Below, in pieces: positions 44,401 to 48,982 of a DNA stretch of 64,000 nucleotides. Source of the DNA: Arcuatula senhousia (lineage: Eukaryota; Mollusca; Bivalvia; Mytilida; Mytilidae); the NCBI GenBank assembly GCA_963971305.1, contig OZ020306.1, forward strand, positions 70,529,022 to 70,593,021, written 5' to 3'. A model generated the notes under the pieces. That model saw nothing but the letters and a program-made list of their open reading frames with translations, had not been told where the DNA came from and did no database searches. The first letter of the stretch is position 1. Each line of letters starts with the position of its first letter. The position numbers and the translations under genes are program-made.

Positions 44401-47260
44401 ACCCACCTTTGATTCTTTTGTACATCTAAAATGACAAATACAAAGACAATATTTAGAAGAATCACACTAATATTTTTGCTGATATTTTTCTTTATTTTAG
44501 GTGGATGACATCATACAAATTGCATTTAGAAGATACGATAGAGAGGATGAAGAAAGGACAAAACGTGCACGGAAAACTTAACAGTGGAAGCTTAGGGAAG
44601 AAAGGAATACTCAGAAAGGTAACCTTATAGTGAAGTTATAAATGCTTATATAACCCCACCAGATGAAGTGGTAAAGAATTATGTGATATGTTTTGTTTTT
44701 GTCCATATACATCTAATAATGTTAATGTGGAACTTTTGGCCTGGTGGTTATTTTATCAATCTAAAAAAAATCCATGAAAATATCCCCCACATGAATGGTC
44801 TGGATCTTTCCTAAAAAAATTCTTGATAAATAATCAGAAGAAACACATTTTTATCCCCCACGCAAAAGGTTCACTCTACAAAATTGTGGAAATATCTCCC
44901 TGCAAAAATTTTCATGTTGACAGTATTACAAGCAATGTAGAATTGTAAACTTGTAGTTTAACTAAATACTTTTTGAAGACTTTCTATGAAAAGTTTTTGT
45001 GGCACTGATACTTATAATACATTTTTAAGAGTGATTTATTCGAGAGAGAATCTTTAATACCTTGTCTTCAGTTAGTTAAATCTTGAACTGAATCACATTT
45101 ATATTTTGATAATTATGGGTTTAGAAAATGCAAATTTTTGTGGGTTATCAATGTTCATGGTTATAACATCTTTTATAACTTGTATTATATAGGGCAGTAC
45201 AGATACAACACCAGAAGGAAGAAGGTTAACATGTAAGTTTTGGGAGAGATCTATACATGTACTTTGATGTTTGAAATTACAACAAATGTACTAGCATTTC
45301 TAGAATTACTTAGATGTTAGAATGATAAATGTTTTTAACTTCCAAACAGTAAAAATATAGTTTTACAGTGAGTGATTTTATATTTGTGCAACTTTCAAAC
45401 TTTTATGTTTCAAATGTATTTTATATAAGAGCCACAGCACAACACAGATTTTTGTTTTTGAATAAAATATCTGTTTTAAAGTAACCCTTTCATTTGGTGT
45501 GCTTTTTGTAAAGATCAATTAAATAACACAACAACAGAGCAATACCAAAAGAAATAATCTCAACCCTGATTTTGAGTTATTTTGAATTTAAAATTACATA
45601 ATTCAATTTTGAAATTTTCTTTTCCAGTAACATTTGATCAGCCTCCAGACCATTCCATTGTTGATAGTGCTACATATATAGACTGTATAAACTACTTTGT
45701 GGAGATGATGCAAGAGAAAGCTGTTGAGGGGCTCAGAAAAGGGGGCAAGAAACCACCAGGGGCCCAGGAAAATGTTGTTCAGGCTAAAAATACTGTTCTG
45801 GTCCTTCCAAAATTACCACAGTAAGGATTTGTCTTTTTTTTTAGTAATGATTTTTAGTAACTCATTCATATAGCAAATACATGTACATCAGGCAATTGTT
45901 ATAAGTCCAAAAGACCAGAGACAAAATAAGAAAACATAAAAAAGCAACAAGAAAACAAAAAGTTAAACAAAAACACCTACAACAAGGAATGCATTAAAAA
46001 GTCTCTTAACACAATAAATATTTATACAGGTTATGCATATTCTTAAGAATTACCTTTGGTCAGAGTATTAAAATAAAATTATTAAAAAAAGGTGTATAAT
46101 GTAGAAAACCAAAAGTAGTAAAGAAAACCCTTCTGTAACCAAAAGGTTTGGGATGCAGGCAAATTCTAGCACCAATGTACTTGTCTTTTTGATGTTTTCT
46201 GTTCCTTGTTTAAGAAGGGGGTCTATCTGTGACTATTTCAGGACCGGATTTGAATTATATGCATCTTATTTAGACCATGGGCCAATTGCAGAACCGCGAG
46301 CAGTGCCAAATGGCCTCGTTGAAGGCTGCTGGCGGTTGTCCATTGTGGTTTTTCTAAATTGCCGTTTAATTGTTGGCTGTGTCGCGTACACTTATTCCAC
46401 ATCTCTTTATTTTCTATTAAAACTGTGTAAAGATCAGGGAAGATAAGGGAAAGATCCTGGTTGTTTTGAATAATTTGATAGATGAAGGAATGTTTTTTTT
46501 CTGGTGTCTGATATTTATCACAGATGTGTAAAAAAACCTCTTTATTGTCCTGTAGTAAACTATGAACTTAAAAGATCATAAGACTCTATTTTAGCATTGA
46601 ATTTCTTTTAATACACGTCTTTAATTTCTGATGATTCTTTGTCTTTGTAGTAAGCCATCACTTGTCAGACTTGGTGAGACACACACAAGCCATTGTCGAC
46701 CCCATAGAGAAACTAATCTACATATTGGTAGGTATTTATGTAATACATGTATTAAATAACTGGTCTAAGTAGACATTTTTAAGGCCCACCATCTATTCTA
46801 ATTTACATATTGGTAGGTATTTATGTAATATTGTATAACTAATATAAGTAGACATATCTTAGACAAACTATCTATTTTGAAATGTCTGTACCAAATCAGG
46901 ACCATTGTGATCTTTTATTTCTCCAGTATGTCTTTGCCTTTTTTTTGTAATTTCTTTTGTGGTTATATCCTTCCAATGTCATTCTCTACATAGTGTTTTT
47001 ATTCTCTTTTAGATTACCGCTATCCTTCCACTACCACCAGAGGAAACCAGCCGTTACCTGGTTCCTTAACTGGCTTTGCTCCCAGTATAAACTTGCCAAT
47101 GAAAGCAGTATACATAAATCCATTCCCGTGTGAGGTTGACATGTACGATACCAGATTCCAAGAACCGATACTCATAACTTTAAAATCATCACAGAAATAT
47201 TTCGTACCTGCCCAATCACTTGTAGCAGATGCTTATGAGAATCCTATTCCACCAGCATGA
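14119..47260 (+). CDS. WD-repeat protein of the WDR97/WDR87 type (27 coding exons, about 1570 aa)
   Basis: The rebuilt protein has 1570 residues; every one of the 26 junctions is in phase with GT-AG borders. WD40-like units are seen around residues 265-300 (ITALTFFNPLKYLISAAVDG...KVWD), 305-340 (GHTHSVTSLAVYP...IRVWN), 385-430, 568-600 (VISAGYDNFIKVWRLYP) and 655-695 (LYASGGMDGTIRIWN). An acidic Asp/Glu run lies near 515-530. Residues about 760-1180 are charged and proline-rich (WPPPPPPPP, PPSEPKPALKPP) and look disordered. Residues 1190-1390 are helical (AFIVAALQALTKMGI), resembling an armadillo/HEAT-like region. Length and order fit WDR97 (about 1600 residues in vertebrates), a family linked to cilia and sperm; WDR87 is related and cannot be excluded. 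A cytoplasmic/axonemal scaffold role is an inference. Introns hold a solo LTR, several transposons and seven exon-edge tandem duplications. Confidence 0.85.
15623..15787 (+). CDS. Gene A coding exon 2 (residues 97-151)
   Basis: Borders are TTTTTAG / GTAAGT, phase 0 on both sides. It encodes EYLTTDGKIIEIFLEDGRRK and a segment ending QDELF, beta-strand-like. Confidence 0.85.
16436..16552 (+). CDS. Gene A coding exon 3 (residues 152-190)
   Basis: Borders are TTTTCAG / GTGAGT, phase 0. It encodes LMNEDFEIISQARVPSKIDL followed by NNNTGEIITFSQGYCV. Its last 52 bp plus the donor are repeated once downstream (see 16501-16634). Confidence 0.85.
16501..16634 (+). repeat. 77-bp duplication of the exon 3 donor edge (2 copies)
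   Basis: Copy 1 (16501-16577) includes the end of exon 3 and its GTGAGT donor. Copy 2 (from 16578) repeats both, with a second GTGAGT at 16630. Reading through the first donor meets TAA within copy 2, so only the first donor keeps the frame. Confidence 0.85.
16690..16800 (+). repeat. Dispersed 'TTCGTCTATTCAAGACTCAT' repeat, copy 1
   Basis: It shares AAATTTTGCTACG and TTTCGTCTATTCAAGACTCA, followed by an AAAAAxCCAAAA block, with 54705-54800 in gene B. The A-rich stretch to about 17140 may belong to the same element. Confidence 0.55.
17288..17458 (+). CDS. Gene A coding exon 4 (residues 191-247)
   Basis: Borders are ATTTCAG / GTAAGG, phase 0. It encodes SWAFRYGARHLIPRKMSKTR and ends CYLSFVNSIV. 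Confidence 0.85.
18169..19865. mobile_element. Solo long terminal repeat in intron 4
   Basis: The 1.7-kb block starts TGTAACAAG and ends CCGTTACA, giving TG...CA ends with a TGTAAC/GTTACA terminal inverted repeat. Matching ATAT tetranucleotides flank it (18165-18168 and 19866-19869) as a possible target-site duplication. A TATATAAAA box lies at 18903-18911 with an AATAAA further on (near 19103), as expected for an LTR promoter and poly-A signal. No gag or pol sequence accompanies it, so it reads as a solo LTR. The orientation is plus if the TATA box is taken at face value. The family is not identified. Confidence 0.55.
18903..18911 (+). promoter_or_regulatory. TATA-like box inside the solo LTR
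   Basis: TATATAAAA is preceded by a GGCGGG word, in the only promoter-like context in this intron. Confidence 0.4.
20220..20343 (+). CDS. Gene A coding exon 5 (residues 248-289)
   Basis: Borders are TTTTCAG / GTAAGT, phase 0 to 1. It encodes the first clear WD unit (HEREITALTFFNPLKYLISA). Confidence 0.85.
20811..20976 (+). CDS. Gene A coding exon 6 (residues 289-344)
   Basis: Borders are TATTTCAG / GTAAGA, phase 1 to 2. It completes KVWD and encodes the canonical WD unit GHTHSVTSLAVYP...SRDNTIRVWNLDS. Confidence 0.9.
21450..21641 (+). repeat. Dispersed intronic-type repeat, copy ending at the exon 7 acceptor
   Basis: It shows the same word order as 957-1150 and 43860-44049. Its 3' edge (CTGTCTTTCACCATTTCTTG and the following pyrimidines) runs straight into the exon 7 acceptor TTCCAG. 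Confidence 0.55.
21642..21770 (+). CDS. Gene A coding exon 7 (residues 344-387)
   Basis: Borders are ATTCCAG / GTAGGT, phase 2 to 2. It encodes AKVDETPEGLSTVLNYDKF and ITWSGSHVDMWKIQHLYNIH. Its 3' part is repeated six more times in the next 860 bp. Confidence 0.85.
21703..22630 (+). repeat. Exon 7 donor-edge tandem array (7 copies)
   Basis: The block containing ACATGTGGAAAATCCAGCAT recurs at 21725, 21821, 21917, 22080, 22245, 22411 and 22577, so the spacing is 96, 96 and then 163-166 bp. Each copy has the last ~65 bp of exon 7 and most keep a GTAGGT or GTAAGT donor. The six downstream copies lack an acceptor AG in front of them (the sequence there is TTCTTCCATTCATTA-like). Confidence 0.9.
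22671..23713 (+). mobile_element. Pearl-like element with (GTCC)n and a 146-bp tandem core
   Basis: The element opens with ATGGCCC and a hairpin (CCGACCAC-GTA-TGTGGATCGG). It continues with a GTCC tetranucleotide run at 22714-22752, then about 6.5 tandem units starting at 22761, 22907, 23053, 23199, 23345 and 23491, exactly 146 bp apart. It closes near GGGCCAT at 23707-23713. A short inverted end, a tetranucleotide repeat and a tandem core make up the architecture of the pearl-type elements known from bivalves. No coding capacity. Confidence 0.7.
22761..23640 (+). repeat. 146-bp tandem array, ~6 units
   Basis: The GGTTAAGTTCTTGGTTAAGG anchor recurs every 146 bp without length change, and the last unit is more diverged. 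Confidence 0.9.
24059..24234 (+). CDS. Gene A coding exon 8 (residues 387-446)
   Basis: Borders are TTTTACAG / GTATGT, phase 2 to 1. It encodes a WD-like unit, VRSVIVSHDCCIRIVSPPTG, then DVLTTLLMDPKVGVIDAAYA. Confidence 0.85.
24311..24525 (+). mobile_element. Short element with TACTGTGG inverted ends
   Basis: It begins TACTGTGGTTTCATTTTTAT and ends with a TATCCACAGTA block, giving short terminal inverted repeats. An inverted relative lies at 37912-38112. Confidence 0.55.
24961..25062 (+). CDS. Gene A coding exon 9 (residues 446-480)
   Basis: Borders are ATTTTCAG / GTTGGT, phase 1 to 1. It encodes DDLFVVLNNGDIVKCKTNK. The GTTGGT donor is a weaker form, but the phase and the protein agree. 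Confidence 0.8.
25329..25585 (+). CDS. Gene A coding exon 10 (residues 480-565)
   Basis: Borders are ATTCCAG / GTAAGT, phase 1 to 0. It contains an acidic run (DDDDDEAEDEEEE) followed by basic KSKKREKKNHNK inside the WD region, then GGRRDGYICVFDWLTGKV. The acidic-basic insert looks like a surface loop. Confidence 0.85.
25939..27857 (+). repeat. Exon 11 acceptor-edge array, 14 copies, 144-bp period
   Basis: Exon-like starts follow an AG at 25939, 26057, 26201, 26345, 26489, 26633, 26777, 26921, 27065, 27209, 27353, 27497, 27641 and 27785. From 26057 onward the spacing is exactly 144 bp. Every copy keeps a pyrimidine-rich tract, TATTCTAG or TTCCAG, and about 60 bp of exon 11. Only the last copy continues into GCTGGATATG and a GTAAGT donor. 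The others continue into GTTAAATAA, which is a stop in the gene frame. Copies 26201-27785 are almost identical to each other. Confidence 0.95.
27785..27857 (+). CDS. Gene A coding exon 11 (residues 566-590)
   Basis: Borders are TATTCTAG / GTAAGT, phase 0 to 1. It encodes AHGSKGVLSMIANSKQDLVI and SAGY. It was chosen as the real exon because it is the only one of 14 copies with a donor. Confidence 0.85.
28578..28763 (+). CDS. Gene A coding exon 12 (residues 590-652)
   Basis: Borders are ATTTTCAG / GTAAGT, phase 1 to 1. It finishes the WD unit (NFIKVWRLYPF) and encodes VALQQQTTATYCIVIYNLKD. Confidence 0.85.
30455..30560 (+). repeat. Dispersed repeat 'ATCAGCAGCATTTGAAT' family, copy in intron 12
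   Basis: It shares ATACCAAAAC, GGTTATGCTGTATATC, ATTTCAAGGAGTAAC and CTCATCAGCAGCATTTGAAT with 62218-62345. An inverted partial copy lies at 14960-15030. Confidence 0.6.
31849..32066. mobile_element. Short element with TCCTGCAGGGTA inverted ends
   Basis: TCCTGCAGGGTA at 31849-31860 is matched by TACCCTGCAGGA at 32055-32066, enclosing about 200 bp that include a run of ten G. It looks like a miniature inverted-repeat element; no target duplication was confirmed. Confidence 0.6.
33215..33353 (+). CDS. Gene A coding exon 13 (residues 652-698)
   Basis: Borders are ATTTTAG / GTAATG, phase 1 to 2. It encodes a canonical WD unit (DSITGVSSCPRLKLYASGG, MDGTIRIWNEENQLI). Confidence 0.88.
34017..34123 (+). 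CDS. Gene A coding exon 14 (residues 698-734)
   Basis: Borders are TTGCAG / GTAAGT, phase 2 to 1. It encodes LKTMPYSLGFCSEKGDLLVG and IGNHLYTIPHQN, the last WD-like strands. Confidence 0.85.
34425..34943 (+). mobile_element. Pearl-like element, GTCTCGCCTG type, in intron 14
   Basis: It starts GTCTCGCCTGTGAAG and ends GGCAGGGGAGAC. It carries a (GGC)n stretch near 34475 and two core units 173 bp apart, each starting GAAAAGTTTTGCGAGCACC at 34499 and 34672. It has the same design as the element at 49855-50596. Confidence 0.6.
35036..35183 (+). CDS. Gene A coding exon 15 (residues 734-783)
   Basis: Borders are TTGTAG / GTAAGT, phase 1 to 2. It encodes YLPKGYRLKMVSMKFSAPKK and ends LKKSHSSF. Its donor half is repeated three more times. 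Confidence 0.85.
35096..35499 (+). repeat. Exon 15 donor-edge array, 4 copies, 101-bp period
   Basis: ATGATGAGAGTACAATTAAT recurs at 35111, 35212, 35313 and 35414, and GTAAGT donors follow at 35184, 35285, 35386 and 35487. Copies two to four have no acceptor, so they can only act as alternative donors. Skipping the first donor gives an immediate TAA in the gene frame. Confidence 0.95.
35873..36045 (+). repeat. Exon 16 acceptor-edge duplication, 2 copies, 95-bp period
   Basis: A copy of the exon 16 start (GTATAATCATTTTGAGGACATG after CAAG) begins at 35925; the real one begins at 36020. Both are preceded by ATGCATTTTTCTT. The upstream copy ends in TTTTAATTTT without a donor. Confidence 0.85.
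36020..36248 (+). CDS. Gene A coding exon 16 (residues 783-859)
   Basis: Borders are TCATCAAG / GTAGGA, phase 2 to 0. It encodes a charged helical stretch (LTPEEEEEVMREKKVKEAAF) and KAFKSYMKMFYDKPRL. Confidence 0.85.
36299..36512 (+). repeat. 112-bp direct duplication inside intron 16
   Basis: AAATTATATCAGTTTCTA recurs at 36313 and 36425 with matching flanks. This duplication contains no exon sequence. Confidence 0.8.
36700..37385 (+). repeat. Exon 17 acceptor-edge array, 8 copies, 84-bp period
   Basis: ATACCCCGAGATGATCC follows TTTACAG at 36714, 36798, 36882, 36966, 37050, 37134, 37218 and 37302, every 84 bp. Only the last copy has the full exon and a GTATGG donor. In the gene frame, copies 1, 3, 4 and 7 contain a stop, while copies 2, 5 and 6 are open. 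A 228-codon frame crosses the array in another phase and is a by-product of the 28-codon period. Confidence 0.95.
37302..37371 (+). CDS. Gene A coding exon 17 (residues 860-883)
   Basis: Borders are TTTACAG / GTATGG, phase 0 to 1. It encodes IPRDDPFPNDTVQEALTKGQ then EDE. Confidence 0.8.
37455..37748. mobile_element. hAT-like miniature element (CAGGGTTCCCAC ends)
   Basis: It opens CAGGGTTCCCACACCATCC and closes AATAGTGGGAACCCTG, giving a 12-bp terminal inverted repeat. The flanks share ACTAT at the expected place for an 8-bp target duplication, but imperfectly. CAGGG-type ends favour the hAT superfamily. Confidence 0.7.
37912..38112 (-). mobile_element. Short TACTGTGG element, inverted relative of 24311-24525
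   Basis: Its reverse complement runs AATACTGTGGTTTCATTATT, TATTTGTGGGGTATCAATTT and so on, in the same order as the copy at 24311-24525. Confidence 0.6.
38113..39868. other. Intron 17, AT-rich remainder
   Basis: No repeat, RNA gene or coding segment recognised. Confidence 0.4.
39869..40128 (+). CDS. Gene A coding exon 18 (residues 883-969)
   Basis: Borders are TTTTCAG / GTAAGA, phase 1 to 0. It contains WPPPPPPPPKDTWKLP and an acidic end. It is probably disordered. Confidence 0.85.
40646..40930 (+). CDS. Gene A coding exon 19 (residues 970-1064)
   Basis: Borders are CATAATAG / GTAAAA, phase 0. It is Glu/Lys rich (EVVEEEEKPAEEEEKADHDL) followed by Ser-rich SLSPTPAASRQSSLMSKF. The donor bases after +3 belong to the inserted element at 40934. 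Confidence 0.85.
40934..41725. mobile_element. Inverted-repeat element abutting the exon 19 donor
   Basis: AAAGGATGGGTTGCGATAAG at the left end (40934-40953) is matched by its exact reverse complement at 41706-41725. Inside, TTGCACGCGGAACCAGCT (about 41190) and AGCTGGTTCCGCGTGCAA (about 41262) form a second inverted repeat. There is no coding capacity. It is about 790 bp, a non-autonomous DNA element of unassigned superfamily. Confidence 0.8.
42047..42412 (+). CDS. Gene A coding exon 20 (residues 1065-1186)
   Basis: Borders are CTTCCAG / GTAAGT, phase 0. It starts with five Asp, then proline-rich text (LPTPPSEPKPALKPPSRKE, APPPPAREPTPPRPETPLP), and ends in a conserved-looking YVTQFKGTDWFEKYYPN. 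The linker could bind SH3/WW-type partners, but no evidence is seen for a specific one. Confidence 0.88.
42706..43034 (+). CDS. Gene A coding exon 21 (residues 1187-1296)
   Basis: Borders are TTTTCAG / GTAGGG, phase 0 to 2. It is helical (FLTMISRLVRIAEYIYKTKI, KAFIVAALQALTKMGIKDKE), resembling an armadillo/HEAT-like repeat region. Confidence 0.88.
43182..43722. mobile_element. Miniature element with TACCGTAAATTGG inverted ends
   Basis: TACCGTAAATTGGAATATTT at the left and its near-exact reverse complement ending TTTACGGTA at the right give about 23-bp terminal inverted repeats, with one mismatch seen. TA dinucleotides sit at both ends, as for Tc1/mariner-type insertions. Confidence 0.7.
43860..44049 (+). 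repeat. Dispersed intronic-type repeat, copy ending at the exon 22 acceptor
   Basis: It contains CAACAACTACATATCACAGC, CAGTATCAGCATGGGTCC, GAGATTCAATTTCAGG and CTACTTCATGTTTAATAAAA. Its pyrimidine tail (CCTTTCTTTTACCTATTG) runs into the exon 22 acceptor CTTTCAG. Confidence 0.6.
44050..44199 (+). CDS. Gene A coding exon 22 (residues 1296-1346)
   Basis: Borders are CTTTCAG / GTATGC, phase 2 to 2. It encodes TITIDTLTSCGLQDREKYFV and KELDSWDIWN. Confidence 0.85.
44501..44618 (+). CDS. Gene A coding exon 23 (residues 1346-1385)
   Basis: Borders are ATTTTAG / GTAACC, phase 2 to 0. It encodes WMTSYKLHLEDTIERMKKGQ and a Gly/Lys-rich end. Confidence 0.85.
45193..45232 (+). CDS. Gene A coding exon 24 (residues 1386-1398)
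   Basis: A 40-nt exon between TATATAG and GTAAGT, phase 0 to 1, encoding GSTDTTPEGRRLT. It is short, but the phases demand it. Confidence 0.8.
45628..45820 (+). CDS. Gene A coding exon 25 (residues 1399-1463)
   Basis: Borders are TTTCCAG / GTAAGG, phase 1 to 2. It encodes DSATYIDCINYFVEMMQEKA and a Lys/Gly-rich stretch. Confidence 0.85.
46240..46420 (+). repeat. Dispersed element fragment, relative of 2560-2720
   Basis: The reverse complement of this region parallels 2560-2720 (AGATGTGGAATAAGTGTA, GCGACACA, AGCCTTCAA). The plus-strand frame reads GCVAYTYSTSLYF. Confidence 0.45.
46651..46727 (+). CDS. Gene A coding exon 26 (residues 1463-1489)
   Basis: Borders are TTTGTAG / GTAGGT, phase 2 to 1. 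It encodes KPSLVRLGETHTSHCRPHRE. Confidence 0.85.
46705..46835 (+). repeat. Exon 26 donor-edge duplication, 2 copies, 85-bp period
   Basis: CATATTGGTAGGTATTTATG occurs at 46721 and 46806. The exon tail and the GTAGGT donor are duplicated, while no acceptor accompanies the second copy. Confidence 0.8.
47013..47260 (+). CDS. Gene A coding exon 27 with stop (residues 1489-1570)
   Basis: The acceptor is CTTTTAG and the stop is TGA at 47258-47260. The C-terminus carries INPFPCEVDMYDTRFQEPIL and YFVPAQSLVADAYE. Confidence 0.88.
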
Positions 47261-48345
47261 TGAGAAAAATCAGATCCCATTCTGTTTACAGAGAAAACAC
47301 CTCAAGCAGAGAGAGGAAAGATCATCAAGAGTGCAGCCAAAGCATAATTGATTAGTTTATTTCCACTTTTATATATGTTGATAGGTGAATGATTTTATAT
47401 CTCAGAGAAACCTCATTCAAAACATGTGAATTGTTAATAAGAGTATGAATATATTTTGAAAGTTGGAATAAGATATTAAAAACACTTTTCTAGAAATAGC
47501 AGTACAGGGTGTTCATTTAAGGGGGGATTATTATGATATGTTTGTATTGCTTTGCTCTGAGATGTATTAAAAAGAGAATGATATAAAAGTAAAAGAGAAT
47601 TTTTTTTTAATCCAAATTTGTTTTGTCATGAATAGACAACTGAAGTTTTATATTCATGAATGGAATATATGCATTGTTTGAAAGCATTTTATATTTTTGT
47701 TTTTATGTTGTAAGCAATTCTGTGATAGATATTAGTACAATTATGTTTTATAATTTTTAAACTGTGATCCTATGATATTTACATCATATATATACTGCTG
47801 ACATTGTATTTAAACTGTTGAGTTATCCCGTCCAATTTTTCAACTGTGATTTATGCCGTCCATATTTTCATGGGAGAAATATTTCATTGTTTATAATGTT
47901 CCTGCCTTGAATGCATTTGTTTTAATTTGAAAGTACATAGAGGTGTTCATTTAGAATGTTCCTTTTGCCATATCTTTGTTTTAAATTTTATGTTTAGCAC
48001 ACGATAAGATTATTTTGTGGCTGTTGAAAAATAGACTGCACACTTTTGTTTATAACACTGCATTTTTATAAAGGATTCTAAATAGTCACGCAAAAATGCT
48101 GCTAAAATTTTGATGCAACTTAACTAAAATGTTTATATTGTACCAATATATAAAATAAGTCACTTGCGTATCATTTACTAAAAAGACCAGACAGTTGTTC
48201 AGCTAACATGTTGAGTTTTACTTAATTTTTTTATTCCACATTCTATTTTATTGTGATGTTTTTTTTTATATGATCTTTGATACCATAAAAATGTTTGATG
48301 CATTTTTGATTGTAATAAGAATATTTGTTGTTGATTTAAGTATGA

Positions 48346-48351
48346 AATAAA
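48346..48351 (+). terminator. Poly-A signal of gene A
   Basis: AATAAA lies about 1.09 kb after the stop codon, giving a long AT-rich 3' UTR. It is the last AATAAA before the signal of the opposing gene. Confidence 0.5.
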
Positions 48352-48365
48352 ATTCTATAGAAAAC

Positions 48366-48371
48366 TTTATT
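48366..48371 (-). terminator. Poly-A signal of gene B
   Basis: TTTATT on the plus strand reads AATAAA on the minus strand, about 340 bp after the gene B stop. No other minus-strand AATAAA was seen between it and the stop. Confidence 0.45.
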
Positions 48372-48707
48372 CTTTGTGTTACTTAAACACCAATATTTTT
48401 CTTGCATGACAATTATATTAGCATGATATTATAATAAAAACAACAATATAAAATACAAACAGTTATCAAAGTATTTTTACACATTTTTCTACAGTTACAT
48501 GTAAGTTTCATCTTGCAGCATGTTTTTGCAATATTCATTTGAATAAAATATATTGTGAAATTAATATGTGTATATATTTAACTAAAATCCAACTATCATT
48601 TTACAAAGTAGATCTATATCATGCCTTCTGTTCTTACAATAGTTAGTTATTTTAAACACATTTTAAAATCAATATGCTCCTACCATAATCACATGATAGA
48701 TATCTGA

Positions 48708-48982
48708 CTAAAACCCTACAATCTTTTTCAGAACAGTGGAGCTACACTTTGCAGCCTTCGCACATTCATGTAAATGTTTGACGAGGTCTGTCCCTTTCTT
48801 GATAGCAGCATCACTTAACCTCCATGAATCCAACATCTTCAGACACTGTCTTATCTGGTTGTCTTGAGAGTTTCTTATTTCTTCTATGAGGATGGGATTA
48901 ATCCCTAGTTTTCTTGCCATTACTTCCCACTTGGTTGCAAAAGACTTTGCAAGTATTCTCAGACCTTCATTTGACAAGGTTC
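48708..48982 (-). CDS. Gene B last coding exon: death domain
   Basis: The acceptor is TTACTAG and the stop is TAG at 48710-48708. It encodes GLRILAKSFATKWEVMARKL, GINPILIEEIRNSQDN, QIRQCLKMLDSWRLSD and DLVKHLHECAKAAK. The W-x3-A-x-x-L, hydrophobic helix and mL-x-x-W pattern is that of death domains, which pair with other death domains in signalling platforms. Confidence 0.85.
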
